From assembly GCF_031501865.1 (NCBI RefSeq), contig NZ_JARRCW010000001.1, positions 4,292,001-4,356,000 on the forward strand: a stretch of DNA of 64,000 bases, given 5' to 3'. Positions 56,240-64,000 of the stretch are shown here, piece after piece. Below the pieces are notes generated by a model. It saw only the letters and a list, made by a program, of their open reading frames with translations, had not been told where the DNA came from and ran no database searches. Origin of the DNA: Pseudovibrio sp. M1P-2-3. GTDB taxonomy: Bacteria; Pseudomonadota; Alphaproteobacteria; Rhizobiales; Stappiaceae. The position numbers were made by a program, and so were the translations under genes. Numbering within the stretch: position 1 is the first letter of the stretch; every line of letters begins with the position of its first letter.

Positions 56240-57022
56240 ATGGACGAGATCATTTCCACCCAGACATCCTGTCTGCCCTATTCAAAAGCTGGTAATGGCA
56301 AAAAAGCGCCAGCTATTTTTATTCATGGCTTCGGGTCGGATGCAACTTCTTGGAGACCACTCCAAACAACATTGGAAGCCAAGCGAGAAACAATTGCCTT
56401 TGACCTGCCCGGCCATGGGCGCGCCCTCAACTGGCCCGAGATTGGAAGCCCGGGCAGCGCCGCCAAGTCCGTTGCTAGCTCCCTGAAAGCACTCAACTTG
56501 CACCGCGTCCATCTGGTTGGGCACTCCATGGGGGGAGCTATTGCTTGTTTGATTGCCATGAGAAGCCCTGAAATTGTGGCGAGCCTCACTCTTATTGGTC
56601 CCGGGGGATTTGGTGAAGAGATTAACGGTGCGGTTCTTCAGCAATACGCAGCTTCCAAAACTGCAGAAGCACAAGACGAAGTGCTTCATCACTTCTTTGG
56701 AAAGGGTCATAAAATTCCATGGAAAATTTCCGCTCACCTCGCAAACGAGCGAGCTCGTAAGGGCGCGATAGAGGCACTTGAAAAAGTTCACGGAGCATTT
56801 TTAAAGGCTGAAGGCCAAGGTGTGCTTCCCATAGAAAAACTGGGCGATATGAGCTTTCCCATTAAACTTCTTTGGGGAACAGACGATCAAATTCTGCCCT
56901 ACTCTCAAACGAAGGCCATTCCCGCCAACATTGCGCTGCACAGCTTTAAGGGGGCGGGCCACATGCTGCAATATGAACACCCGAGGCAGGTGGCTTCTCT
57001 CATTTTGGAAAATACACGCTGA
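56240..57022 (+). CDS. Alpha/beta hydrolase (acetoin-dehydrogenase-E2-type hydrolase domain)
   Basis: The 260-residue protein has the hydrolase fold with S96 in GHSMGG (94-99), D216 in 'WGTDDQILP' and H241 in 'GAGHMLQYEHP'. The 'FIHGFGSDATSWRPLQTTLEAKRETIAFDLPGHG' block and 'LIGPGGFGEEINGAVLQQY' resemble the hydrolase domain that is often fused to, or linked with, acetoin dehydrogenase E2. There is no lipoyl domain and no acetoin genes nearby, so a stand-alone esterase of unknown substrate is likely. It is monocistronic with a terminator. Confidence 0.86.
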   Translation: MDEIISTQTSCLPYSKAGNGKKAPAIFIHGFGSDATSWRPLQTTLEAKRETIAFDLPGHGRALNWPEIGSPGSAAKSVASSLKALNLHRVHLVGHSMGGAIACLIAMRSPEIVASLTLIGPGGFGEEINGAVLQQYAASKTAEAQDEVLHHFFGKGHKIPWKISAHLANERARKGAIEALEKVHGAFLKAEGQGVLPIEKLGDMSFPIKLLWGTDDQILPYSQTKAIPANIALHSFKGAGHMLQYEHPRQVASLILENTR

Positions 57023-57035
57023 ACAAGAAGTAAAT

Positions 57036-57064
57036 AAGGCTGCCAGAATGCGGCAGCCTTTTCA
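57036..57064 (+). terminator. Terminator of the hydrolase gene
   Basis: AAGGCTGCC (57036-57044) and GGCAGCCTT (57052-57060) form a 9-bp stem with a 7-base loop, followed by TTTT. The MCP gene converges on it. Confidence 0.85.
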
Positions 57065-57073
57065 AAGTCCAGA

Positions 57074-59080
57074 TTAAGCTGCACGAACCTTTTGAAGGAA
57101 TGCGGTGACTTCACTGCGAATATGACCGGCTTCATCAGACAGCACAGTAGCAAGGCTGGATACGGTATCTCCAGAGGCCCTTGAAGCTTGAGAGGCCTGC
57201 GCAACCGTCTTCATTGCTTCTGCCCCTCTCAAAGCACTTTGATTCGCATTGGCCACATTTTCAGATATGGAAGAGACTGCTGCATTTTGCTGTTCCACAG
57301 AGGCGGCAACTGCTGATGCAATCTGGTTCATCTCCTCAATGACATTTCCGACATCCCCGATGGCTTCAACAGCATTGGCTGAGGCCTCCTGTATCGAGCC
57401 AACCTGAAGCGCGATCTCCTCGGTTGCCTGTGAAGTCTGGTTGGCAAGCTGCTTGACCTCGGCCGCGACAACAGCAAAGCCTTTGCCATGCTCCCCTGCC
57501 CGCGCAGCTTCAATTGTAGCATTCAAAGCAAGCAGGTTGGTCTGGTTAGCAATTTCCCTGATCAAATTAACTGCATCTCCAATATGGTCTGCTGCCTCAC
57601 TCAAGGAGTGCATTGTAAGCGTCGTGGACTTTGAACCTTCCATAGCCCTGCCGGCGACCCGCGAGGTTTGATCTGTCTGACTGGCAATCTCGTTAATGGA
57701 CATCGCCAGCTCTTCCGTTGCAGAGGAGGCACTTGAAACATTCACTGTTGCCTCTTCCACTGCCCGTCCAGCATCACCAGCTTCATTCAGAACATTATTA
57801 GCCGATTTCTCTACATCCTGAGAAGCGGAGCTCAGCCCCTCAGCCGCTCCATCAAGGCCTTTCAGAGCTCTACCAATGGATGTTTCAAATTCAGCAATCA
57901 ACTGATCAATATTCTGGGCCCGAGCTGTTCTGCTAGCACTTTCACGATCTCTTGCAACTTCCAGATCTTTTCGTTCAATTAAGCTTTGGCGAAAGAAGGT
58001 AACAGCCTGAGCCATGGACGCTAGCTCTCTTCCGCCCTTATCCTCTTCAACGATGACTGTTGTTTCCCCCTTCGCCAGTTTCACCATCGCTTTCCGAAGT
58101 TGGCTCAAAGGTTGCATGATACTGCGGGTAATTAGCAAGCCGATTATGAGGGAAAGAGCCGCAATGATACCAATCAAAGTAAACGAAACAATTTGCACTT
58201 GGCCTGCAATTTCATTTCGCTGTATTGTTGCAGATTCAGCGCCCTGAATTGCCGCAACTTGAAGGGCTTCCAAACGAGGTGGAAGCAGATCAAACAGGTT
58301 GGTTAAGAGGGTCGAGGCAGAATCTTGTTGCTTAATTAGGTCCGTATAGGCATCGAATGCCTGACGGTAAAACTTCATATTCCCATCTATGATCTTAATA
58401 GCTGCAGGGTTCAGATCCACTCGCCCTATGTTGCGTTCGAAACGGGAAAAGGCAACTTCAAAATCACCCAGATTAACATCACTGTGTGTGAGCTGGAAAG
58501 CCAGCTCCTGTTGTTTAACCTCTGAAAGAGATGAAATAAGTTTAAGCTCATTTGGATCTTTGGTGCGCCGGGTGTTTTTGGCGAGTTCATTTTGGGCAAG
58601 ATTAAACTTATTGGACAGCACTGCCCGCAGGCCGGAGTCGCCATCGAAACCGACCTGCTCCTGTAATGCGTAGAGCTGGTTGAAAGCACCTTTAATACCT
58701 TCAAAGGTGTCCTTTGCATCATCTACTTCCAATGCATACTGCTCTGCAACCGTTAGAGAGCGGAGATAAGACAACGCGGAAAAAGCAACTTCCAGCTCCT
58801 GAAAAAATTTCTCTTTCAAACTGGCGCTTGGATTAAGCTGGTACGAATTCTGGATAGACTGCAAAGCTCCGGCCTTGGCGGCAACAGAACGGGAATAGGC
58901 TGCAAGCTCCGAATAGCTTTCTGCAGTTTCCGTTGCGTCCCGTGTTTGCTGTTGTCCCCATGTGTAACCACCAGCAATCAACCCTATACCCAACATGGCC
59001 ACAACCGAGAGAGACAATACCCGCGCGCGAATGCTAATTGAACCCAACCAACCCCGAACGCTCGCCAGTTTCCGTTTCAT
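57074..59080 (-). CDS. Methyl-accepting chemotaxis protein
   Basis: The 668-residue receptor has TM1 (about 24-42), a periplasmic helical domain of about 250 residues resembling a four-helix HBM/TarH-like sensor, TM2 (about 297-318), a HAMP domain ('[23 protein letters not shown]') and the signalling domain with the hairpin tip '[34 protein letters not shown]'. It signals to CheA/CheW. The ligand cannot be read. The ATG at 59080 with GGTTGGA upstream is preferred over the GTG at 59092. No che genes are nearby. Confidence 0.93.
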   Translation of the reverse strand: MKRKLASVRGWLGSISIRARVLSLSVVAMLGIGLIAGGYTWGQQQTRDATETAESYSELAAYSRSVAAKAGALQSIQNSYQLNPSASLKEKFFQELEVAFSALSYLRSLTVAEQYALEVDDAKDTFEGIKGAFNQLYALQEQVGFDGDSGLRAVLSNKFNLAQNELAKNTRRTKDPNELKLISSLSEVKQQELAFQLTHSDVNLGDFEVAFSRFERNIGRVDLNPAAIKIIDGNMKFYRQAFDAYTDLIKQQDSASTLLTNLFDLLPPRLEALQVAAIQGAESATIQRNEIAGQVQIVSFTLIGIIAALSLIIGLLITRSIMQPLSQLRKAMVKLAKGETTVIVEEDKGGRELASMAQAVTFFRQSLIERKDLEVARDRESASRTARAQNIDQLIAEFETSIGRALKGLDGAAEGLSSASQDVEKSANNVLNEAGDAGRAVEEATVNVSSASSATEELAMSINEIASQTDQTSRVAGRAMEGSKSTTLTMHSLSEAADHIGDAVNLIREIANQTNLLALNATIEAARAGEHGKGFAVVAAEVKQLANQTSQATEEIALQVGSIQEASANAVEAIGDVGNVIEEMNQIASAVAASVEQQNAAVSSISENVANANQSALRGAEAMKTVAQASQASRASGDTVSSLATVLSDEAGHIRSEVTAFLQKVRAA

Positions 59081-59248
59081 TTCCAACCCCACACAATCAA
59101 ATGCATTAACCGTGAAACTACCTTAAGAATTTCTAATATTGGCAACCACTTGTATTTACAAACTACTTAAATATTAGTTAGTAATCCTGACATTCCGCAC
59201 CACAAACTGTATGGACAGGCGACCAATCAATAAGAAGGATCTACTCAG

Positions 59249-60151
59249 ATGGCACGCTTTGTCCCCCTCATCCCTGCCGCCTTCGTTTTGATATGGTCTA
59301 CGGGCTTTATTGGTACAAAACTGGGCTCACCCTATATTGAACCGTTCGTATTCCTTTCACTGCGCTTTTTCCTAGTGATTCCGTTACTTATCATTTTGAT
59401 TTTTGCCCAAGGTCATAGTCTCAAACTGCCATCAAGCCAGATTTATCACTCACTGATTGCTGGAGTAGTTATTCATGGGGTTTATCTTGGAGGCGTTTTT
59501 TGGGCCATTGCCAACGGTATGCCCGCAGGCATAACAGCCATGACCCTTGGCCTTCAGCCACTTTTCACAACACTGGCAGCCAAAGCGTTGCTGCATGAGC
59601 ATATTTCCCTCAAGCAGTGGCTGGGAATCGCCCTAGGGGTTGTCGGACTGGCCTTTGTTATTATTCCTAAACTTGGCATCGGTGTGAACGATATTCCCCC
59701 GGTCACCGTTCTCGCTGCACTTATTTCAGTTATTGGTATTTCCTTGGGAACTGCGTTTCAAAAGCGCCTTTCTGCAGATACAGATCTGATTACGGCAACC
59801 TTCTATCAATATATCGGCGCACTTCTGGTTGTTTTGCCCCTTTCGGCGACAGAAACTTGGCAGATCGACTGGAGTTGGGAGCTCATATTTGCACTGGGCT
59901 GGTTGGTAATTGTTCTTTCACTTATCGCCATTCTCCTACTGATGGTTCTTATTAAGAAGGGGGCCGTCTCACAAACTGCCTCATTATTCTATCTGGTCCC
60001 CGTAGCCACCGCGATAGAAAGCTACTTCATGTTCGAAGAAACGCTCGTTGCCACCCAGTTCGTTGGCATGGCCGTTATTGTGGGTGCTATTCTTTTGTGC
60101 CGTCCTGCGCCACAGAAGAGGCAGCTTGAAGGAGAGCCTTACTCTTCTTGA
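59249..60151 (+). CDS. EamA-family (DMT) transporter
   Basis: The 300-residue inner-membrane protein has about ten hydrophobic helices in two EamA repeats, beginning 'PAAFVLIWSTGFIGTKLGSPYIEPF' and then 'GLQPLFTTLAAKALLHEHISLKQWLGIALGVVG'. DMT transporters move metabolites such as amino acids, but the substrate is unknown. Its last 65 bases overlap, tail to tail, the end of the YihY gene on the other strand. It is preceded by AGAAGGAT. Confidence 0.88.
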   Translation: MARFVPLIPAAFVLIWSTGFIGTKLGSPYIEPFVFLSLRFFLVIPLLIILIFAQGHSLKLPSSQIYHSLIAGVVIHGVYLGGVFWAIANGMPAGITAMTLGLQPLFTTLAAKALLHEHISLKQWLGIALGVVGLAFVIIPKLGIGVNDIPPVTVLAALISVIGISLGTAFQKRLSADTDLITATFYQYIGALLVVLPLSATETWQIDWSWELIFALGWLVIVLSLIAILLLMVLIKKGAVSQTASLFYLVPVATAIESYFMFEETLVATQFVGMAVIVGAILLCRPAPQKRQLEGEPYSS

Positions 60152-60998
60152 ACTTGCCGATATTTCGTTGCCGTAGGATCGCCGCATTAAACTCACCCCC
60201 GATGATGAAAATTGCAGCGGTCAAATACATGAAAATTAAAGCAGTCATAATACCGGCAAGACCTGCGTATAGGGATACATAGTGGGCAAAGTTTGCGAGA
60301 TAAATCCCGAAAGCCGACCCAAAGCCAACCCATAAAAAAACCGTCAAAAACACGCCCGGCAGAACTTCAAGTACCCCTCGTTTGCCATTGGGCAGCACCA
60401 AATGGGCTACAAAAAGCGCAATGATCAAAAGAACCGAAGTTCCCCCATAGCGAATAATATTGGCGTGATAGTCAAGGTTGGCCAGATGCGGAATAAGTTT
60501 GGTCGCCTCGCTCCAGACCAATGGCCCGACAATTATCAGCAGCGTAAAAATCATCAGCACAATAGAACCGATAAGAACAGCGATAATTGATTGTACACGG
60601 CACCAGATCCAGCTTCGAGTTTCCTTCACCCTATAGGAGCGATTAAGCGCGGCCCTCACTGCTTCAACTCCATTAGATGAAAACCAGAGCGTCACAATCA
60701 CACCGAATGTTAAAAGATCTCCCCGCGGCTGGGTGAGGACACTATCGATTTCCGAGGAAACAGGACCTGCAACCTGTTTTGGCCAAGCCTCAAAAATAAG
60801 ATCTGTTGCCATCTCTGCAACATCATGAAACCCGATAAAGCCTGAAAGAGCTGCGACAAAAATGAGAAACGGAAAAATCGCCATCAATGATGACAACGCC
60901 ACATGACTGGCAATAGCAGGCCCGTCATCGTCAATAAAATGACCGATAGCATCTGCAACGATTGCATATCCAATACGCAGGTATTTCCAGAAAGTCAT
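60087..60998 (-). CDS. YihY/virulence factor BrkB family membrane protein
   Basis: The 303-residue protein has about six hydrophobic segments and the YihY signatures 'DDDGPAIASHVALSSLMAIFPFLIF', 'LWFSSNGVEAVRAALNRSYRV', 'GSAFGIYLANFAHYVSLYAGLAGIM' and 'IIGGEFNAAIL'. The function is unsettled; earlier claims as RNase BN were withdrawn. The ATG at 60998 is used; the frame runs on to 61085 without family similarity. Its C-terminal codons overlap the EamA gene by 65 bases in convergent orientation. Confidence 0.88.
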   Translation of the reverse strand: MTFWKYLRIGYAIVADAIGHFIDDDGPAIASHVALSSLMAIFPFLIFVAALSGFIGFHDVAEMATDLIFEAWPKQVAGPVSSEIDSVLTQPRGDLLTFGVIVTLWFSSNGVEAVRAALNRSYRVKETRSWIWCRVQSIIAVLIGSIVLMIFTLLIIVGPLVWSEATKLIPHLANLDYHANIIRYGGTSVLLIIALFVAHLVLPNGKRGVLEVLPGVFLTVFLWVGFGSAFGIYLANFAHYVSLYAGLAGIMTALIFMYLTAAIFIIGGEFNAAILRQRNIGKFKKSKALLQAASSVAQDGTKE

Positions 60999-61163
60999 TG
61001 GCTCACAATAAAATTTATTTGTATCAGTTTGACTGCATGAGCATAACCTAGCCAGCCTTGATCCAAAAGTTAAGCCTACCACCAAAGGTCCATTGAATTA
61101 TTCCTGCATCCCATTAGTGTTGCAGCGCACAATTCTTTCGGACGGAGCAGAGGGAGGCTGACC

Positions 61164-62849
61164 GTGCCTATGGCAACAGAACAAGCATTGAAAAACAACA
61201 CAGAACATGCGGCACTTCGTAAAGAGACACTAAGTGGTCTGGACAAGCTTCTCGAAACAGCAAAAAAGCGGGTCAAGAAGCGCGTATTAGCCGATGGGAA
61301 AATCTCCGCAGCATTGGTCGAAAAAGAGCAACGGGCAACACATGGGATTGCATGGCTTGCCACCTACGTGGAAGCGCTGCGCCAACTGGACCTTTATGTA
61401 GACCGGATGACCGCAAAAGGCCAATTCGGAGAGGTTGAGGACCTCATTGTACGCATTGGATTTGCTGAATATACAGGACAGTTTTTTGGCGGTGTTCCCA
61501 TCAGCCAAAGCGAAATGTTGCGCTTGAGTGATGTTGGGTTAACCCCTGTAGATATTGCCGAACACTATACCGCGGAAGTTCAGGAAGCTATTGCTCACGG
61601 GTCTACCCCTGAAATCCGTGCGGAGCTGGCCAAACATATCGCCCATATGGAAGGCAATGCCTCAATTGGGGCCACAGGTCTGGATGAGACCTACGAGCAA
61701 ATTCGTGACGAAATGCGCAAATTTGCTGAAGCTGAAGTGCTGCCCCATGCCCATGAGTGGCACCTGAAAAATGACTACATTCCTATGGAAGTTCTTTCAA
61801 AAATGGCGGAACTGGGGGTCTTTGGGCTCACCATCCCTGAGGAATATGGCGGTCTTGGCCTTGGCAAAGAATCCATGTGTGTGGTCTCTGAAGAACTCTC
61901 AAGAGCATACATTGGCGTTGGCTCTCTTGGCACACGTTCTGAAATCGCTGCCGAGTTGATTTTATGCGGGGGAACCGACGAGCAGAAAGCAAAGTGGCTT
62001 CCAGCCATCGCCTCCGGTGAAGTCTTGCCCACAGCAGTCTTTACCGAGCCAAACACCGGTTCTGATCTGGCGTCCTTGAAGACACGCGCGGTGAAAGAGG
62101 ACGGGAAGTGGAAAGTCTACGGCAACAAGACTTGGATCACCCACCCGGTACGCGCCGACATTATGACACTTCTGGCCAGAACCAACCCCGATGAAAAAGG
62201 GTACAAGGGTCTTTCCATGTTCATTGCTGAAAAGCCACGGGGAGACGATGAGACTCCCTTTCCGGCTGAAGGTATGACCGGCGGTGAAATTGAAGTGCTC
62301 GGTTACCGTGGAATGAAAGAGTACGAAATTGCATTTGACGGTTTTGAAGTTTCAGAGGAAAACCTGCTTGGGCAAAAAGAAGGCCACGGTTTCAAGCAGC
62401 TGATGCAAACGTTTGAATCCGCACGTATTCAAACCGCAGCCCGTGCTATTGGTGTTGCTCAATCCGCTTTTGATCTTGGCTTGCGCTATGCCCAAGAGCG
62501 CATTCAGTTCGGAAAACCACTTCTGAGCTTCCCGCGTGTAGCCGATAAACTGGTTATGATGGCCGTTGAGATCCTGATTGGGCGTCAGCTCACCTACTTC
62601 TCCGCATCTCAAAAAGACAGTGGTCGCCGTTGTGACTTGGAAGCTGGTATGGCCAAACTGCTGGGTGCCCGCATAGCATGGGCCAATGCGGATAATGCTC
62701 TGCAAATTCATGGTGGTAACGGCTTTGCACTTGAGTACCCCGTCTCTCGCGTGCTGTGCGATGCCCGTATTCTTTCAATCTTTGAAGGAGCAGCGGAAAT
62801 TCAGGCACAGGTAATTGCACGCCGGCTTTTGGAAGAAACTGAACTATAA
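61164..62849 (+). CDS. mcd: (2S)-Methylsuccinyl-CoA dehydrogenase
   Basis: This flavin enzyme of the ethylmalonyl-CoA pathway oxidises methylsuccinyl-CoA to mesaconyl-CoA. The 561-residue product is longer than an ordinary acyl-CoA dehydrogenase (about 385). An extra N-terminal helical domain (about 1-165) precedes the classic core 'EQIRDEMRKFAEAEVLPHAHEWHLKNDYIP', 'FGLTIPEEYGGLGL', 'TAVFTEPNTGSDLASLKTRA' and 'RVLCDARILSIFEGAAEIQ', which is the signature of Mcd. The start is GTG 61164 because a GGGAGG site sits seven bases before it; ATG 61170 is an alternative. It diverges from the YihY gene. Confidence 0.9.
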   Translation: MPMATEQALKNNTEHAALRKETLSGLDKLLETAKKRVKKRVLADGKISAALVEKEQRATHGIAWLATYVEALRQLDLYVDRMTAKGQFGEVEDLIVRIGFAEYTGQFFGGVPISQSEMLRLSDVGLTPVDIAEHYTAEVQEAIAHGSTPEIRAELAKHIAHMEGNASIGATGLDETYEQIRDEMRKFAEAEVLPHAHEWHLKNDYIPMEVLSKMAELGVFGLTIPEEYGGLGLGKESMCVVSEELSRAYIGVGSLGTRSEIAAELILCGGTDEQKAKWLPAIASGEVLPTAVFTEPNTGSDLASLKTRAVKEDGKWKVYGNKTWITHPVRADIMTLLARTNPDEKGYKGLSMFIAEKPRGDDETPFPAEGMTGGEIEVLGYRGMKEYEIAFDGFEVSEENLLGQKEGHGFKQLMQTFESARIQTAARAIGVAQSAFDLGLRYAQERIQFGKPLLSFPRVADKLVMMAVEILIGRQLTYFSASQKDSGRRCDLEAGMAKLLGARIAWANADNALQIHGGNGFALEYPVSRVLCDARILSIFEGAAEIQAQVIARRLLEETEL

Positions 62850-62856
62850 AAAATTG

Positions 62857-62882
62857 ACCGAGCCTGCTCAGGCAGGCTCGGT
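62857..62882. terminator. Strong hairpin after mcd
   Basis: ACCGAGCCTGC (62857-62867) and GCAGGCTCGGT (62872-62882) form a perfect 11-bp stem with a 4-base loop, just after the mcd stop. The T-run is on the minus-strand side (TCAATTTTTT), so termination on the plus strand is plausible but not textbook. Confidence 0.55.
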
Positions 62883-62978
62883 GCCCCCATGATGAAAGGG
62901 TGGCTGAACTGACAGATTGCGTCACCACCCCGCTTGTTAGAGGCTGAAGCCAATTTCATCAGTTTGTAGTGGGGGACA

Positions 62979-63257
62979 ATGCCACAAAATAGTATTTCTA
63001 TCTTAGCCCTATCCATTCTTATGGCTGCAGCTGCCCCACCTACAGCACTATCTGCTGGTTTAACACAGCTACATGGCCCTGATGATGGCCTGATCAGACT
63101 CGTCCCCCTCCCAAAGAATATGAGAGGTTCTATACCTCGGGTAAAGCCACCACAAGTGAACCAAAAAAATGACTTCCGCCTTCTTGAGCATAAAGATCCG
63201 GAGAAAGTATCTCCCTTAAAGCCACTTGTATCCAAACTCCGTGGTCTGGAAGTTTAA
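62979..63257 (+). CDS. Hypothetical secreted small protein
   Basis: The 92-residue protein has an N-terminal hydrophobic signal ('ISILALSILMAAAAPPTALSAG', about 5-26), then 'LTQLHGPDDGLIRLVPLPKNMRGSIPRVKPPQ' and a basic, proline-containing tail. The GGGGGAC ribosome site precedes the ATG. No family is recognised. A 144-residue frame on the opposite strand overlaps it but has no credible start context. It follows mcd by 129 bp. Its stop codon is inside a small hairpin (TAACCAC/GTGGTTA, 63255-63273) shared with thpR. Confidence 0.5.
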   Translation: MPQNSISILALSILMAAAAPPTALSAGLTQLHGPDDGLIRLVPLPKNMRGSIPRVKPPQVNQKNDFRLLEHKDPEKVSPLKPLVSKLRGLEV

Positions 63258-63270
63258 CCACATAAAGTGG

Positions 63271-63807
63271 TTAGGCAGCCAACGGGTAAGCCTCTTCCAC
63301 CAGATATGGGCCGCCCCCAACAGTTTCTTTTGCGGAATAAAGTACGAAACGGCCCGCAATAAAGGGCTCTGCCTGAAACGACCCATTAAGACTAAGCCAT
63401 TTTGCAACTTCTTCCGGTCCGGTTCTCCTGACACGTGCAAGCGTTACATGGGGCGTATATTTACGCCTTTCCGCTTTTAAGCCTATGCGCTGAAGAATAC
63501 GTTCCTGTTCGGATTGTAGTTCGTACAAATCTTCACTCGGAATAACGCGGGCCCAAACAGCATGAGGTTTCCCGTTACCAAAGACGCCCAGACCATCCAG
63601 ATGAATGGTGAGAGACTTACGCCGGATCCGGTCCAGTTCACACATAACATCCTCGGCAACCCGGTCATCAATATCACCGATAAAACGTAAGGTTATGTGA
63701 TAATTTTCGGGATCTATCCAGCGGGCACCGCGTAAACCACCTCGAAGCATGCTCAGCTTGGAACCAATATTTGAGGGAACCTCAAATCCGGTAAACAGTC
63801 GGGGCAT
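63271..63807 (-). CDS. thpR: RNA 2',3'-cyclic phosphodiesterase
   Basis: ThpR (2H phosphoesterase, formerly '2'-5' RNA ligase') hydrolyses 2',3'-cyclic phosphate RNA ends to 2'-phosphate. The 178-residue product has both HxT motifs: H37-x-T39 in 'YHITLRF' and H120-x-T122 in 'PHVTLAR'. The ATG at 63807 has a GGAGGG site; the GTG one codon upstream is a possible alternative. It is monocistronic and converges on the small secreted protein. Confidence 0.92.
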   Translation of the reverse strand: MPRLFTGFEVPSNIGSKLSMLRGGLRGARWIDPENYHITLRFIGDIDDRVAEDVMCELDRIRRKSLTIHLDGLGVFGNGKPHAVWARVIPSEDLYELQSEQERILQRIGLKAERRKYTPHVTLARVRRTGPEEVAKWLSLNGSFQAEPFIAGRFVLYSAKETVGGGPYLVEEAYPLAA

Positions 63808-63944
63808 CACTCAACCCTCCGCTCACTTCACTGCTGATCCTAAAATCATGCCTCTTTAATTTAAATAGTACAAGCAAATTTCTTTAAGTTGTTCAAATGG
63901 TGAACAAAAGCGCATGATCCCAAACGTAGTAACCAAAGAAAATG

Positions 63945-63985
63945 CCGGAGGCCCAAAGGGCACTCCGGTAAAAAAATGGAACTCA
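63945..63985 (-). terminator. Possible terminator of a gene entering from the right edge
   Basis: CCGGAG (63945-63950) and CTCCGG (63963-63968) form a stem, extended by GCCC/GGG around an AAA loop. On the minus strand a frame ending RLILI-TGA (stop at 63985-63983) stops just before it. A T-rich stretch follows on that strand. This fits the end of a leftward gene beyond the window, but only five codons are visible. Confidence 0.35.
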
Positions 63986-64000
63986 AATGAGAATCAGCCG

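Noticed and set aside
62801-63235. Minus-strand 144-codon frame opposite the small secreted protein
   Set aside because: It overlaps the mcd end and the hairpin, shows no domain and has no credible start context; the plus-strand gene has a signal peptide and ribosome site.
1-64000. CRISPR arrays, prophage, toxin-antitoxin or defence systems
   Set aside because: No spaced direct repeats, phage structural genes, antitoxin/toxin pairs or nuclease-helicase clusters were seen on either strand.

Overview
The window looks like the chromosome of a marine-type alphaproteobacterium of the order Hyphomicrobiales (Rhizobiales), close to the Pseudovibrio/Stappiaceae group. This is inferred from gene order and protein character, not from a database search. 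The clues are hisB-DUF2628-hisH-hisA-hisF-hisE-coaA, xerD divergent from aroK-aroB-CBS protein, dnaJ-like-cobS-cobT, DUF4167-prmC-prfA-ptsP-lysC with ubiG divergent, and secA beside parvulin-argJ-GNAT-mutT. GC content is near 50 percent by eye. Almost everything is core housekeeping DNA in short operons; the only mobile element seen is one IS110-family insertion sequence.

Layout. 1-8.2 kb: start of a RegB/ActS-type redox sensor kinase (cut by the window edge), secB, pyrF, the histidine operon running into coaA, DUF2794, a 660-bp non-coding stretch and ppa. 8.2-22.5 kb: dsbB and a DedA-like protein, tRNA-Leu(CAA), xerD with a tiny membrane protein, the shikimate genes aroK-aroB with a CNNM/CBS protein, bolA, a DnaJ-like protein, cobS-cobT (aerobic cobaltochelatase), a Tat-exported phytase-like esterase, yhhQ, rpmB, DUF3108 and accA. 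22.5-33 kb: a lipoprotein YkuD, a decayed DUF429 gene, a degenerate PdxY-like protein, ispG, bdhA and a patatin, a second YkuD protein, a secreted pentapeptide-repeat protein, a MipA/OmpV porin-like protein and sdaA. 33-34.75 kb: the IS110-family element and about 700 bp of palindrome-rich non-coding DNA. 34.75-46 kb: DUF4167, prmC, prfA, ptsP, lysC, ubiG, an alpha/beta hydrolase, a phasin with a lysine/alanine-rich tail, DUF1178, a nitrilase-family amidase and grxC. 46-64 kb: comF, a methyltransferase, a Flp-pilin-like orphan, mutT, GNAT, argJ, PpiC, secA, a short DUF805-like protein, a third YkuD protein, a second hydrolase, a chemotaxis receptor, an EamA transporter overlapping a YihY protein tail to tail, methylsuccinyl-CoA dehydrogenase, a small secreted protein and thpR.

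How the genes fit together. Amino-acid and cofactor synthesis dominate (His, aromatic, Arg, Asp family, CoA, B12, isoprenoid, ubiquinone). A second theme is acetyl-CoA/polyhydroxybutyrate carbon: bdhA with a patatin, the phasin, accA and the ethylmalonyl-CoA-pathway dehydrogenase mcd. Envelope remodelling is represented by three separate YkuD-type L,D-transpeptidases, secA/secB and a periplasmic PPIase.

No CRISPR array, prophage, toxin-antitoxin pair, defence island or clearly new multi-gene system was found. The best leads are the IS110 element with its flanking 12-bp inverted repeat and structured leader, the decaying DUF429/PdxY-like pair behind ispG, the palindromes at 34.1-34.7 kb, the phasin with a histone-H1-like tail, and several small uncharacterised membrane or secreted proteins.
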